In this document: in pieces, positions 45,811-56,446 of the stretch
Layout: each line of letters begins with the position of its first letter
Numbering within the stretch: the stretch's first letter is position 1
NCBI GenBank assembly: GCA_028456385.1
Contig: JALNQF010000041.1
Coordinates: 62,001 to 126,000, forward strand
Source of the DNA: Ophiosphaerella korrae
Lineage: Eukaryota > Ascomycota > Dothideomycetes > Pleosporales > Phaeosphaeriaceae
Direction of reading: 5' to 3'
DNA: 64,000 nucleotides
Position numbers and translations under genes: made by a program
Notes under the pieces: generated by a model
What the model saw: only the letters and a program-made list of their open reading frames with translations
Database searches by the model: none
Told to the model about the DNA's origin: nothing

Positions 45811-46990
45811 TTATTTATACGCTAGTAAATCTTGCTTGAGGACCACTTGATTGAAAAACCGAGAACGACCGATAGCTTGAAACTCACTCTCCCCAACGTT
45901 CCAACTACTCTCCTTAGCTATTACCAAAATTTTCAAAACATATCGTGATATCCCAATCATACACAGTAATGTTGTGAGGAGATCTAACTGATACCCTTCT
46001 TCAAACTGATCGATTCTGTCTAGTATGATGTAAACAGTCTCGTCAGACTCAAACAATTGTATAGTCTCAGCGCTACCTCCTCAAGAGTGCCCCTCCCCTC
46101 CTCTTCCCCGTCATCTTTGAGGTTAACATATTTATTGAGGCACGTGCGAAGCCCAGTCAAGTAGCCTTTGTTGTGGACTGTCGATTTTTTGCATCGCAAT
46201 AGTTGTACTAAGAGCAGTGAGATCGCCGGGAACAGTAAGATGGTATTCCGGATGGAGAACATGTATGAAACCTGAAAGGAAGACTTACGTAGATCTTCCA
46301 TGATTTCGAAGGCCTGGATCGACAAACAACACGTCCTCCGCCCTTGCCGAATGAGCGAATCATTTGTGCCAACCAGGAGAAGCAAGTATAATTCTTCCGA
46401 TGTCTTCCACTGGCGGAGGTCTAAGCCAGGTGAGTAATTAGGTTTGGGGCCCCCATGCATTTTTGAGATGATACTATCGTCCTTGTTATCTTCATGTAGT
46501 CTTGCTTTGCACCTTTCAAGTTTTGTCCGGTGAACGTCCAAAGGTCAGTTTGAAATGCCAAGAAGCCTCTTGATCTCCATGAAGATATTCTCCTCATTGT
46601 CAATCTGAATTTCTATACCAAGTTATCAACCGTTGCACTTGAATCTAATTATTAGTAGATGAGAAAAACAGACTTAACATTTTATCCAGCAATGCAGCAT
46701 TCTGACCCATGACCTTACATACCGTTCCCGCTAGAATCTCGTCACGCTTTAATTGGATTATAAGCATGGCTGCTTCTGTCTGTCCATACGGCTTTTTCAC
46801 ATCTCCGTACGCACCCTTTCAACTAGTGTTTAATTGCCCCCATGCTCAACTCAATGAAGCTAACATAGGCAAGAATAATTTTCTTCCTCAACCTTTCACC
46901 AAAGTTCTTCTTGGTTCCTTTTTCTCCGCATCTTTCAGATAGAATATTTGTTTGTATGCATTAAATTCTGCAAGTCTATCTTTGTTTTCA
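45811..46990 (-). pseudogene. Relic of a P-loop NTPase regulatory protein
   Basis: Read on the minus strand, consecutive but frame-shifted segments resemble fungal P-loop NTPase proteins. Near 46980-46900: DRLAEFNAYKQIFYLKDAEKK. Near 46790-46720: PYGQTEAAMLIIQLKRDEI. Near 46600-46500: ISSWRSRGFLAFQ. Near 46425-46330: LRQWKTSEELYLLLLVGTND. At 46035-46006: VYIILDRIDQ, a Walker B-like strand, followed by LKILVIAKESSWNV. The parts are separated by stops and frameshifts, and no intact Walker A was found. The stop-rich, AT-shifted state fits RIP decay, but this was not measured. Assignment rests on motif style, not on a search. Confidence 0.45.
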
Positions 46991-48556
46991 AGTATAGCAG
47001 AGCCTATTTTTTTTTCTGGCGAGCTAATGCTAAAGTTAACAAAAGTATGAGTTTATGATAGGTCGCCAACAGCGAAAAGTGTACCAATTGTACCAATAGC
47101 CGTGCCAATGTAAGGACTTCTAGCAATGCTTGCAAAATGCATCATGCCGTCGAGATCCTACATGAATCGATCTGCTCCTGCAGCAAAAATCTAATATCTT
47201 CGTGCCCATTTTTGCCATCCACGCTGATGTATGGCCTCGGAATGGTGCTGAGCGTTTTTGGCAAAGGCAGTGCATAGTGTCGCAAGTTTTTCATATGACT
47301 GAAGCTCCCGAAAGCTTTACTCGCCATACTTGAGTATATTTCTAATCTCAATATCGAGTTGGAAGACTTTGTTTTCCTTTAATAACTTCATTCATTTCCC
47401 TAAATTTGTTAAGTACTAGAAGAATTTTATATGATGAGCAGAGGGCCTAATTTTACCATTCCTCATCCATCAAGTCCAATCTAACCTTACGGTCAAACAC
47501 GGACTGTGAGTGTCCTTTGCTTCCAACCTCCATTTCGGTCAGTTTTTAACCGATTATAATTATTTTCCCGCCTAGATTATATATAATAGTACGTGTACGC
47601 GTTACCGTTGAAACAAGTTGTCTTGGTTGGTAATGGGGGCATACCTAGGTATCCAAAAATCACCGATCTGAGGCGGGGGATGAGTATCAGTGTAGTGACA
47701 GCGTAAAGTAGAAGCTTCCTCCAGCCCGCCAGTATATGTAAGCTGACATTATATGCGTTCGAGATCAAGCGTGTTGCTTCATGCCCTATCAAGGGCTGCA
47801 CGCTAAAATACACTACTTAGATATTGTCCGTTGTCTTCTTTATATAACACCCACACTCGAACAAATCAATATCTTACCTGCAGCGCGTCTCGCTTCTTTC
47901 AGGGGACCAGCCAGATTGTTTAACGTGAGGGGCAGATTGTCTTTGCATAAATTACGACTAGTTGTGCCATACAGGGGCAACAAGGCCAACCCCAACCACG
48001 CAAGTCAATACCCTCTTTTTCTCTGATTTCGAAGCTTGAGCAGATTTTACTGCCTATTTGAATTTTGTATAAATGGTTAAACATAATCGTAAATGCAACT
48101 TACGGAGTCCAAATTGCAATTTGAGAAACGCCTTCGTCTCCAAGGTTACAAGGTTTTGGGCATATAAAGACCCCATTTTACGTGGTACTTTCGGTATCCC
48201 CTGATTGTTCTCCTCCATTTTGTGACCGATGATATGTCTTGAAGAGTTTATTAAATCGATTGAAGAAATATTTCCAATTTCTGGAACGACATGCACGAGA
48301 CCAAGGGCTCCTCCAAGGTTCTATTAGCCAGATAATTGCCTTCAAGGTCAGCTCTTATTGATACTGTGAAATTGTTATTCCAAAAATGGCTTTAGAAAGC
48401 ACTGAGATGAGTTATATTGTCCCTTTTTTATATTAATTTTGATCAGCATTGCTTTAGAGTTCGTAGTTAGAAGCGGCCGTCCTTCTCCAAGAAATGGTTG
48501 CTACGTTCGAGACAACTTGTCAAGACCTGAAAAATAGCTTCTAGTCTAGCAACAAA
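46991..48556. other. AT-rich spacer between two ATPase relics
   Basis: 1.6 kb. Minus-strand pieces near 47351-47050 look protein-derived (HEDIRFLLQEQIDSCR; MMHFASIARSPYIGTAIG), with a stop between them. They may belong to the upstream part of the P-loop relic or to another dead gene. The rest shows nothing recognisable. Confidence 0.35.
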
Positions 48557-51025
48557 ATGTCTGAACCTGCGAATCGGGCCGGAGAAGTGCAAGCTCAATC
48601 AAACACAGATGAGGTCGGTTGGCAACGATGGTTGAATGCAATTACCATCATTCATCATATCGAAGATCAATGCAGAAGGTGAGCGAGAAGAATGCGAAGA
48701 GGATAGAGAAACCAAGGAAAAGGGGAATCAGACGGAATTTGCGTACTCATCGATCCTGTCCAAGTCTTTATATCATGACAGTGGTAAAATTACAAAGATT
48801 GGGGTCTGTATTCACAACTTTACAACTTCTTGCGAAAGTTATCAAAGTATAACCCATGGTATATCTTTTTGGGGAATACTGTGACTATTTACTTTCTATT
48901 TGAAGTAATAGCAGTAAACTAGGACTTGATATGAAAAGAAACTGAAAAAGAATGTGGGGATACCGACAAGAAATAGGTCCGACTCGATCTTCTGGAACTC
49001 CTCCAAACCATTAGGAAAGGTTCTGGAGATGCGAGACTTAACGAGTATCCGAATATCCGCAGTCACCTCAAAGAGCACAAGAGAATTACTTTCCAGAGCC
49101 TGTGGACAATTTCCCTCCTGGAAATATCGTGTGTGGGCGGTTATTTGCTGGCCAAGATCAGGTATTCCTTGTTGAAGGCAACGAACTCATATGGCCAAGA
49201 GATGACTCAACTTTGCATAGTAGGAAGTTACCTATGTCTTGGTATTTGAGATGCTGAACATATGATTGGCACCGTGGTATATTCGTTCAATGTACTGTAG
49301 TTCTGGCATTAGAAGAATTCGATGGGTAAAAGTCAATCCTATCACTTCATATCACTCATTGAAAGAAAAACGAGGTTATGATCTGATTGAGGAGAGATTG
49401 ATGAAAAGACAGTTGTTCAGAAAGTACTCTATCAGCCCTCGAGGAGAAAGCATGTATAAATACAATAGCCAAGCGATTGTCCATTGAAAGGGAATTCGAC
49501 AAGAAGTGGGTAAGGACTCCGATAATGTTAAGTTCTCTTCCCATTCATACATCAAGTATACTAACTATTGGTAAGGGTTATCCTTGGCCTTTGATGAGGG
49601 TTTCCACAACCTCGAAAGCCATAATTATCAACAGCGGTGTGATGATGGACTTTGAATCATACTACCGTTATGTTCCAGGTATATCTCGCATCGGGTATGT
49701 TTGTGTAGAAGATAATGCAACCGACTGCAACATTCCCAATTGTCTATCAAATACCGCACTTGCAAAAATCTACAAGAAAAAGTACGATGGAGCGACTAGA
49801 GATCAGGTCAATGGCAGAAACCGCAACCCATGCTATGCTCTTCTCGGGTACTAGTATGTGTTCTCAAAGAAGAGTGATGGATTTAGCTAGATGTTACAAA
49901 ATTGACCGAAATTAAATTAACGAGTCCCACGGAGCCATTTGCAAAATTGCATCTTGAAAATCAGGATGAAAACAGGAACTTTTGCTCAGCTTAGTTACAA
50001 ATCATGGAGGCGGGGCAAGCAGAACCAACTCTGGATACTGTCCGTACGTATAAGTTGCTTATCTTACGTAACTATTCGGCCTGATACTTCAGGGGCATAT
50101 AACGCCTCTCTCTCGTTACGAGAGAGAGGCAAGTCAACAGAATAGATACTATCTTTGCCTCACCCCCTCGGCCGTGCGTGATGTACGGCTGCCCACCTAC
50201 TACCAGATGCGTAGCCATCTAGAGGAGTATCGAGCCTACCGACAGATACTGAATTAGCGAGATCGTCCTAGAAAACGGCCACGGTTTAGTTGCCTTGTTG
50301 TATGGAGCGCCAGGTTTTGGCAAGACTTCAACAGATAGAGACTTTACTCAAATTTACCAATATAAATTGCTAAATTTCTTGTAGCACAAATCATAGTTCT
50401 TGCTACACGGAAGCCGTTGTTTTCCATCTTTAATCTCGCAACTACCTAGAAAGGCATTTTGTTGATGTATGCAATCATCATATTTGGGTCACTGATATTG
50501 CCAGGTGGACCTGATTATAGTGACGAGGCAGACGTACTCCTACAGAGCCGTACAACCTTGACAGGCTCATCTACAGAGCGTAGTGCGTTAGTGTCTAGTA
50601 TGTATCATTTTAATTAAGAATTAAGAATAGCTACGTAATCGATATTAACAAACGACGGCCTTTCTTCGTGTTCTTGTGAATACTACAAGGGAATTCTTTT
50701 TCTCACAACCGACCAGATCGCCTAATTCGACATTGTAGTGCAATCCCGGATCCATCTCGTGATCAAGTACGGCGAGCTCAGTAAGAATCAAACTACCGCC
50801 ATATTTCAAACCCCCCTCCCCCCTTCCCGCCACAGTACCATGCCAATAGGATGGTAGAGAATTATTATGAGTTGATCAAATAAGCTATAAACAGCTTGTA
50901 TAAGAAAAAGTTCGATGGTCGTCAAATTCGTAATATAGTCACAAGTACGATGGGTTTTACGCATGCGAAAAGGCAAAAGCTTCAGCGGGAGCACGTTGCT
51001 TACGTGGTTAGCATATCAGAGGGTC
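48557..51025 (+). pseudogene. Relic of a fungal AAA+ ATPase gene
   Basis: Successive plus-strand pieces, in different frames and broken by stops, follow the order of fungal AAA+ proteins. Near 49361-49484: YDLIEERLMKRQLFRKYS. Near 49620-49690: INSGVMMDFESYYRYVPG. At 50304-50327: Walker A GAPGFGKT, preceded by NGHGLVALLY. At 50522-50548: Walker B region DEADVLLQS. At 50678-50779: sensor-1 region EYYKGILFLTTDQIA, stop, FDIVVQSRIHLVIKYGEL. At 50908-51021: lid helices FDGRQIRNIVTSTMGF... ending VSISE. The homologous core runs from about 49350; the ATG at 48557 (MSEPANRAGEVQ) with a GTGAGC donor may be the old start. Several nonsense and frameshift changes make it non-functional. Family knowledge: intact members are AAA+ ATPases of unknown or mitochondrial Bcs1-like role. 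Confidence 0.7.
50104..50130. repeat. Perfect 12-bp inverted repeat with 3-nt loop
   Basis: GCCTCTCTCTCG, TTA, CGAGAGAGAGGC: a perfect hairpin inside the AAA+ relic, about 170 bp before its Walker A. No terminator T-run follows. It may be an insertion footprint or a chance palindrome. Confidence 0.9.
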
Positions 51026-52028
51026 CAAATCAGACTTCGCCTTTCAGCTAATGCAGTGGGAAAAAAGAAAACAAGTAACCTATCAAGTAGTGAAATACAC
51101 AATTTCTTACGATATCAATTTAAGTATCAATATTTGACTTACCTTTTTCAAGCAAGCGCACGCCAACTAGAAACAGTAAGCTGAAGATATAGAGTCATGC
51201 GAAACGTGGTTTTATATTCCTTCTCTCTTTACCCATACTCTTCACTTACTACACGAGGGGAAATGCACAGATGTTACCACTATATATAATTAAAGCTTCA
51301 AGCACTGAAAAAAAAACCCCCCTCCTGTAACATGTATTCCATCTTAAAACTTAGGTAGATAAATACACACCACTTGGACCAATACAAGCCCTACTCCAAC
51401 TTATGATCACTACATCCTGACACCATATCTTTCGTGAGCTGTATATCGCTTTAATTTAATCGAGAAACTGGCCTAGTCAGATAGCTTGATAAACTTGAGG
51501 AAATGGGTCAGAAAGCAAAAAGCAGACCCAAATCCGAGAATGTCAAGAGAATCGAGAACAATACAATTAAGCCACGGATTGTATAGTGACGAGGTATAAC
51601 CCTAATTCCAAGACCCGAATGCACTGCTTAATGTCACAGGACTCGCTCCAACCTCACCATCCACTTCCACCATCGTCCCCCATACCCCTCCGAATCACCA
51701 CAGCACAAAATCACGACACAAAAAGACACCACCCATAGCTCTCATAAAGTCATATATGATTCACACTATAGTACAATCGTATCCCAACTCCAAAACGCCG
51801 AAATCAAAAGTGTCATGTCGGGGTATCATGAAAAGGGGTAAGTGTATTGTGAAGGGAACTGGAACGCACAATCAACCAAAGTACTCGACTCAAAAACCAA
51901 CGCGAGAAAAGAAATACGATGCTAGGACCGCCGCAAAAATAGAGATCAGGACCGCCGAACAATAGGAAATAGTTGTACACGCAGTGTTACACACGCGAGA
52001 TCATCGCGAGGAGGGGGTTAAGAGGGAC
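51026..52028. other. AT-rich spacer
   Basis: 1.0 kb between the AAA+ relic and the 3' end of the zinc-finger gene. Only a 69-codon ORF (51756-51965) without motif is present. Confidence 0.5.
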
Positions 52029-52421
52029 TTATTTCGGGTTTTGACAGCTCCCGCAGTGGTCCATCCACCCAGAGTTTGAGCACCCGCACTCGGAGCACAC
52101 CCAGGGGTCAGAAGCGACTGTGACTCCGGCCCCGCTGGAATCAGAACCTTGCTCGGCGCCAAAATGAGAGAAGGGCGATTCCTCGATTGTGTTATTGAAT
52201 GGAAACTGTTCCTTGGTCCATTTCCCGATGCTCTCTTCGCCGCCATGGTATTGCTGTATGTTGTTGGCTTCGGAACATTCGTCACCGGGGCTCTTGCAGC
52301 ATCCGTTGCGTTCATGTCCACAATCCGGGCAGGTTTTTAGGTGGATAGCAATAGGATTTCCAGCACCACATGCGCAGCAGATCCAGAGGTCGCTGAAGCG
52401 AGGGGTGTGTGAGAAGGCCAT
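52029..52421 (-). CDS. Small protein with two RanBP2-like zinc fingers
   Basis: Single exon, 130 aa from ATG 52421 (MAFSHTP); the ORF extends 22 codons upstream but this part looks like leader. Seen: an N-terminal finger WICCACGAGNPIAIHLKTC..C (four Cys, about residues 12-35), a middle part of about 65 residues rich in Gln, Glu and Ser, and a C-terminal finger WVCSECGCSNSGWMDHC..C at the end. The W-x-C-x2-C-x(n)-C-x2-C layout resembles RanBP2/NZF-type zinc ribbons, which bind RNA or ubiquitin in other proteins. No other domain exists, so the function is open. Such short fungal proteins are usually annotated as hypothetical. Confidence 0.7.
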   Translation of the reverse strand: MAFSHTPRFSDLWICCACGAGNPIAIHLKTCPDCGHERNGCCKSPGDECSEANNIQQYHGGEESIGKWTKEQFPFNNTIEESPFSHFGAEQGSDSSGAGVTVASDPWVCSECGCSNSGWMDHCGSCQNPK

Positions 52422-52751
52422 TGTTGTGTAGGGGGTTGGAAGGGTTTGTTGATACGAGAGCACAAGGGCTATGGTTATGGGTGGCAAAGATATAATTGTG
52501 CAGACAATTCCTGAGAGAAGATATCAAAGCAACTTGAAGATGTTGAAAAGTTTGGATTGGATTGGTGCGTTGAGAACGAGCTTTTGATGATGGTAGAAGT
52601 TGTAGAAGTTGTGGTATTGATTCTAACGAGAATCAGACAATACTTATACTCTACAATACCACGGAGAAACGAAGCAGAAGGACGAGAGGAGCTACTCAAA
52701 CCTTGTATCGTGCCCTTGCCATTGCGATTTTCTGTGCCCGGGCACTTCCTG

Positions 52752-53105
52752 ATGAGCGCCACGCTCGAAAAGATCGTGAAGCCCCTTCGCTCTCACCGTG
52801 ATATTAGCAAGACCATCCCGATCTTCGCAGTGACGACACTGGTTGCTTCATACAGAAAAGCGTGGCATACCGTTGTTACTGGAGAAGGACCTCTCGATAG
52901 CGTAAGAGTCATAGTAGAAACCTTGAACTTGCTAGCATTGCGGGCATGTGATGCCGTTAGAATACGCCGGGAGTTGCAGAGTGGGAGCCGTAGCGTAACC
53001 CCGTGGACAGCCCTACGAGGAGACCCTAGTCCAACGGCGCGAACTCAAAATTTACGTGCTTCATTACGCCGAATGGCTTCCCTCATAGCCACTAGGTATG
53101 ATTAG
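52752..53105 (+). CDS. Doubtful small ORF, 117 aa
   Basis: Divergent from the zinc-finger gene, with 330 bp between starts. From ATG 52752 the ORF reads MSATLEKIVKPLRSHRD...; the same frame is open back to 52557 through repetitive GTAGAAGTT sequence. The composition is Arg-, Leu- and Ala-rich and predicted mainly helical, with no recognised family. Its length and the lack of stops in an otherwise stop-rich region are the only support. Confidence 0.3.
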   Translation: MSATLEKIVKPLRSHRDISKTIPIFAVTTLVASYRKAWHTVVTGEGPLDSVRVIVETLNLLALRACDAVRIRRELQSGSRSVTPWTALRGDPSPTARTQNLRASLRRMASLIATRYD

Positions 53106-54555
53106 CGGTGTGCACTGCAATCCAGACGCGGGCGTGATCCTTCACCACGTGGTTTCGCGATATTGACACAAACGAACTGTTGCTTGTTCAAAGTGGCAAG
53201 GATTAGCGTTTCGCAAATCGACTTAGAGCGAATCCGGCGGTCAATTCTGATATGCATTTGAAGTTGGCGTATTCGTAGATCTCCATCTCTTGAACCTAGT
53301 GTAGATAGTGGCTAGGAGACCCCTTACCCCATCACAGGAAGGTGCTATTGGCCGACTATCGGAAGCTTTTGGTTGATGTGCAACTTACAGGTCATGTTGC
53401 TTCGAGGATAGCGTCACGATCGCGCGTGAAGGGCGTTCCCTCATGTTTGCCTGGTTGCTAAGGCTGACCAGGATCGGGCTTACCGACAAGGCTATAAGGC
53501 AAAGAGGGCGTAAGTATTGAAAGAGTTGGGCGCAATTTTTTTTGCCTGATTTTAGGCTCCAAAGGGCGAAGACCGGCTACTGTATATGTCGTGTATGGTG
53601 CTCTGCTGGCTTGTGACCTGTGAAGGACGTCTGTTAGTACTGCCGCTGGTTAGTAGCGGTGTGTAGCTGAATGTACGTAGTACGACGAGGTACGTTTTGA
53701 GCCTCAAATGACGTTGTGATGAGGTTGGTGTGGCTCAGCTCGAAACAAAAAGGGTGGAGGAGTAGTAGGGAGTTTGGAGAGGAGAAGTTGAGTCACCTCG
53801 ACAACCCCGAGCAGTACCGAGCAGTATCCGTTGCCCAGAAAACCACGGCTAGAGCGGCATCCCTTGAAGCTCCCGAGTCTTTCAACGTTGCTTGTCGGCG
53901 ATTTGGCTTTCGGTCAAGGAACATTCAAGAACAGCGTAGCTGAGCTTTAAGCTTGGTGAAAAGGTTATCGCAACGTCGTTTTCCGACTCTGTGGGAGTGC
54001 TTTCAACCTTCAGCATCAGATCTCGTAGTTCGACCATGGGTCTTGGCATATCATGTGCAGGTTTGCGACGGCCCAATTAAGCCAAGAGCTAACTGATGAA
54101 ATGTCACTGTTAGCAGCAGCAGCTACGAAATGGGCGTGAGCTGTCAGGGTTTATCGGTGTTGCTGTGACATTACAAGCGCACATGCGCAATCAATCAAAG
54201 GGAGATCGCCACTGTTATATGTCATGGGCTCATATGGCAATGTCCTACATCGCTGCAAGCATCAGATTGCAACGATAGGTAACATCGTCTGTCATGTGTT
54301 CCAGCATTACGCCCAGAGGGCTAGTGACAACCATAATCCAGATTGAGGTCCAATGGGGGGGGGAACTTCACATCCCAAAGTGGCGAGTAGATTCCAAATT
54401 CACATTTTGTATCATTGAATCGTGTCTGGTTGAACCGTGCCTAACTACAGGAAGTAGTGAGCTAGTTAGAATATCCAACTGCTCCGGCACTAACTGGCCA
54501 AAGTGGATGGTGAAATATGCACCAAGTAAACCGAAAAAACATGCAAACAATCCGT
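53106..54555. other. Spacer, 1.45 kb
   Basis: No supportable gene. A 75-codon ORF at 53716 has no motif. A run of nine G (54355-54363) lies shortly before the 3' UTR of the amino-acid permease. Confidence 0.45.
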
Positions 54556-56446
54556 TTAAAACAGCCATGAAACAAAAGTCTTGTAGAACCAACCGCCTTT
54601 ATCGCCACCAGCCGCCTTCTTCTCGGCCTGGTGGGCCAGGAAAGCCTCCTCTTCGCGATCGATTTCGTCTTTGCCAGTGTAGAAGTCAGCTTCGTGTGGC
54701 TTGACCATCTTAGATTTCATGGCAAATTTGTAACCGAAGATGCAGATTAAGTAGATGGGAATACCCTGAGAAAAATTGTTAGCCATTGCGATACGGTCAA
54801 GTGTGTGAATATGGAGACATACGAGGTAGCCAGTGACGAAATTCTTGTAGTCAAAGTTGCCATATCCTCCCTTTGATACGGACTTGGTGTCTTTGGTGAA
54901 CACAGAGAAGTTCTTCGTCAAAGCAATCAAGCAACAGAAGAACAATGCGACGTATGATCCCATAAGGCCGAAGGGAGCGGTGTATGCCAGCTGGTCGTTT
55001 GTGATGCCTTGAGCCCTGCGTGCGCGCACAAAAAAGATGTGAGACACAAGGAGAGAGATCCATGACAGTAGACCGAAAATGGTGGTTAAGTTGACGAAGT
55101 AGCCGAAGACTATCTTGGCGTCATCAGCGGCGTTCATGAAAGCGGTGCAGCAGAATAGCGCGGAAAGAGCCAGAGCAGGGACGGGAACGCCACGCTTGTC
55201 AGTCCAGCGGAATAACTTGGGAGCATGGCCTTGCTCAGCGAGACCGTAGAGGGTACGCGAGGCAATGTACAGATCGGAGTTCGAGGCGCTGAAGGTAAAA
55301 AGCAAGATGCAGGCATTGAGTATACCAGGAAGATGCTTGATTCTAGCGAGCTTGATGGCCACAACAAAAGGCGAAGCGGACGCCTTTGCAGTTGCCTTGT
55401 TGGCGAAAGCAAGGTCTGGAGAATTGTACGGGACAAGCATACCCAAGAAGAAGACGGCCAAGCAGTAGAAGAACAAGATCCGGTAGAAAGTGAGCTTGAT
55501 GGCACGAGGAATTGTCTTGCGGGGATTCTGGGCTTCACCAACGGTCACGCCAATCAGTTCAGTTCCAAGGTAGGCAAAGACGGCGTTGACCAAGGAAGAC
55601 CAGAAGCCGTAAAACCTGCCGGCATCACCTTTGGCGATGTACTCCTTAAAAGCACCTGGGTTCTTGTAGTACTTGAATCCGGTTGCAGGGCCAGGGCCGG
55701 CTCCAACAGCGAGAAGAAAGGAGAGAAGGATGACGCCAACAATGGTGACGACCTTGATAGAGCTGAGCCAGAATTCAAGTTCACCAAAGAACTTGATACC
55801 GAAATAATTGATGGCACAAATTGTAAAGAGGAAGACAGCAACCCAGACTCCCGGATTTACTTCTTTTGCACTTTTCCATTCTTGAATAATCAGGGCAGTA
55901 GCGGTAAGCTGGTTTGGCGTGGTGATGATGTACTTGCACCAGTAAGTCCAGCCGAGGGCAAAACCGAGAGCAGGGTCGCAGAAGCGAGTAGCATAGCCAG
56001 CAAAACCAGAAGAGTGGGGAATCCAAGCAGCCATTTCTCCAAGAGCGGTCATGACAACGTAGACGAGGAGACCAACCGAGGTATAAGCGATGAGAATTGA
56101 GCCAGGGCTGCGCATGGTCAATTTTAGGCAAAGTATTGCGGGAAGAATTAATGTTCAAAACATACCCTGACTGAGCAAGAGCCTTTCCGGTACCAATAAT
56201 CAGACCAGTTCCAATAGCACCACCGATGGCAATCATAGTGATGTGGCGCGATTTGAGACCACGGTGCAAGTGCTTGTGGTCTTCATGAACAGCGACACCG
56301 TTGTTATCAGTACTGAAGGCGGCGGTTTCGCCAGTTCCAATGGCACCACCCTTGTACTCCTTGGAGCCATACTCAGGATCTGAGCCATGAGGGCTCGCGC
56401 TGTCCGAAGACGACGAGGGTCGGTTATTTCTGTTCCAGATTGCCAT
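54556..56446 (-). CDS. Amino-acid permease, fungal YAT family
   Basis: Three exons on the minus strand: 56446-56166, 56107-54823 and 54765-54556, with introns of 58 and 57 nt. They join as ALAQSG-PGSILIAY and FVTGYL-GIPIYL; 591 aa. Seen: a hydrophilic cytosolic N-terminus (about 65 residues), then LKSRHITMIAIGGAIGTGLIIGTG, the hallmark first helix of the amino acid-polyamine-organocation superfamily; about 12 membrane segments; ELIGVTVGEAQNPRKTIPRAI; and an acidic C-terminal tail (DEIDREEEAF) typical of ubiquitin-regulated permeases. Family knowledge: proton-coupled uptake of amino acids at the plasma membrane. Whether it is general or proline-type specific is not decidable. The 5' UTR is probably about 370 nt if the TATA box listed separately is used. 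Confidence 0.95.

Noticed and set aside
55225..56100. Plus-strand ORF of 291 codons
   Set aside because: Antisense shadow of the amino-acid permease, which has clear family motifs and introns.
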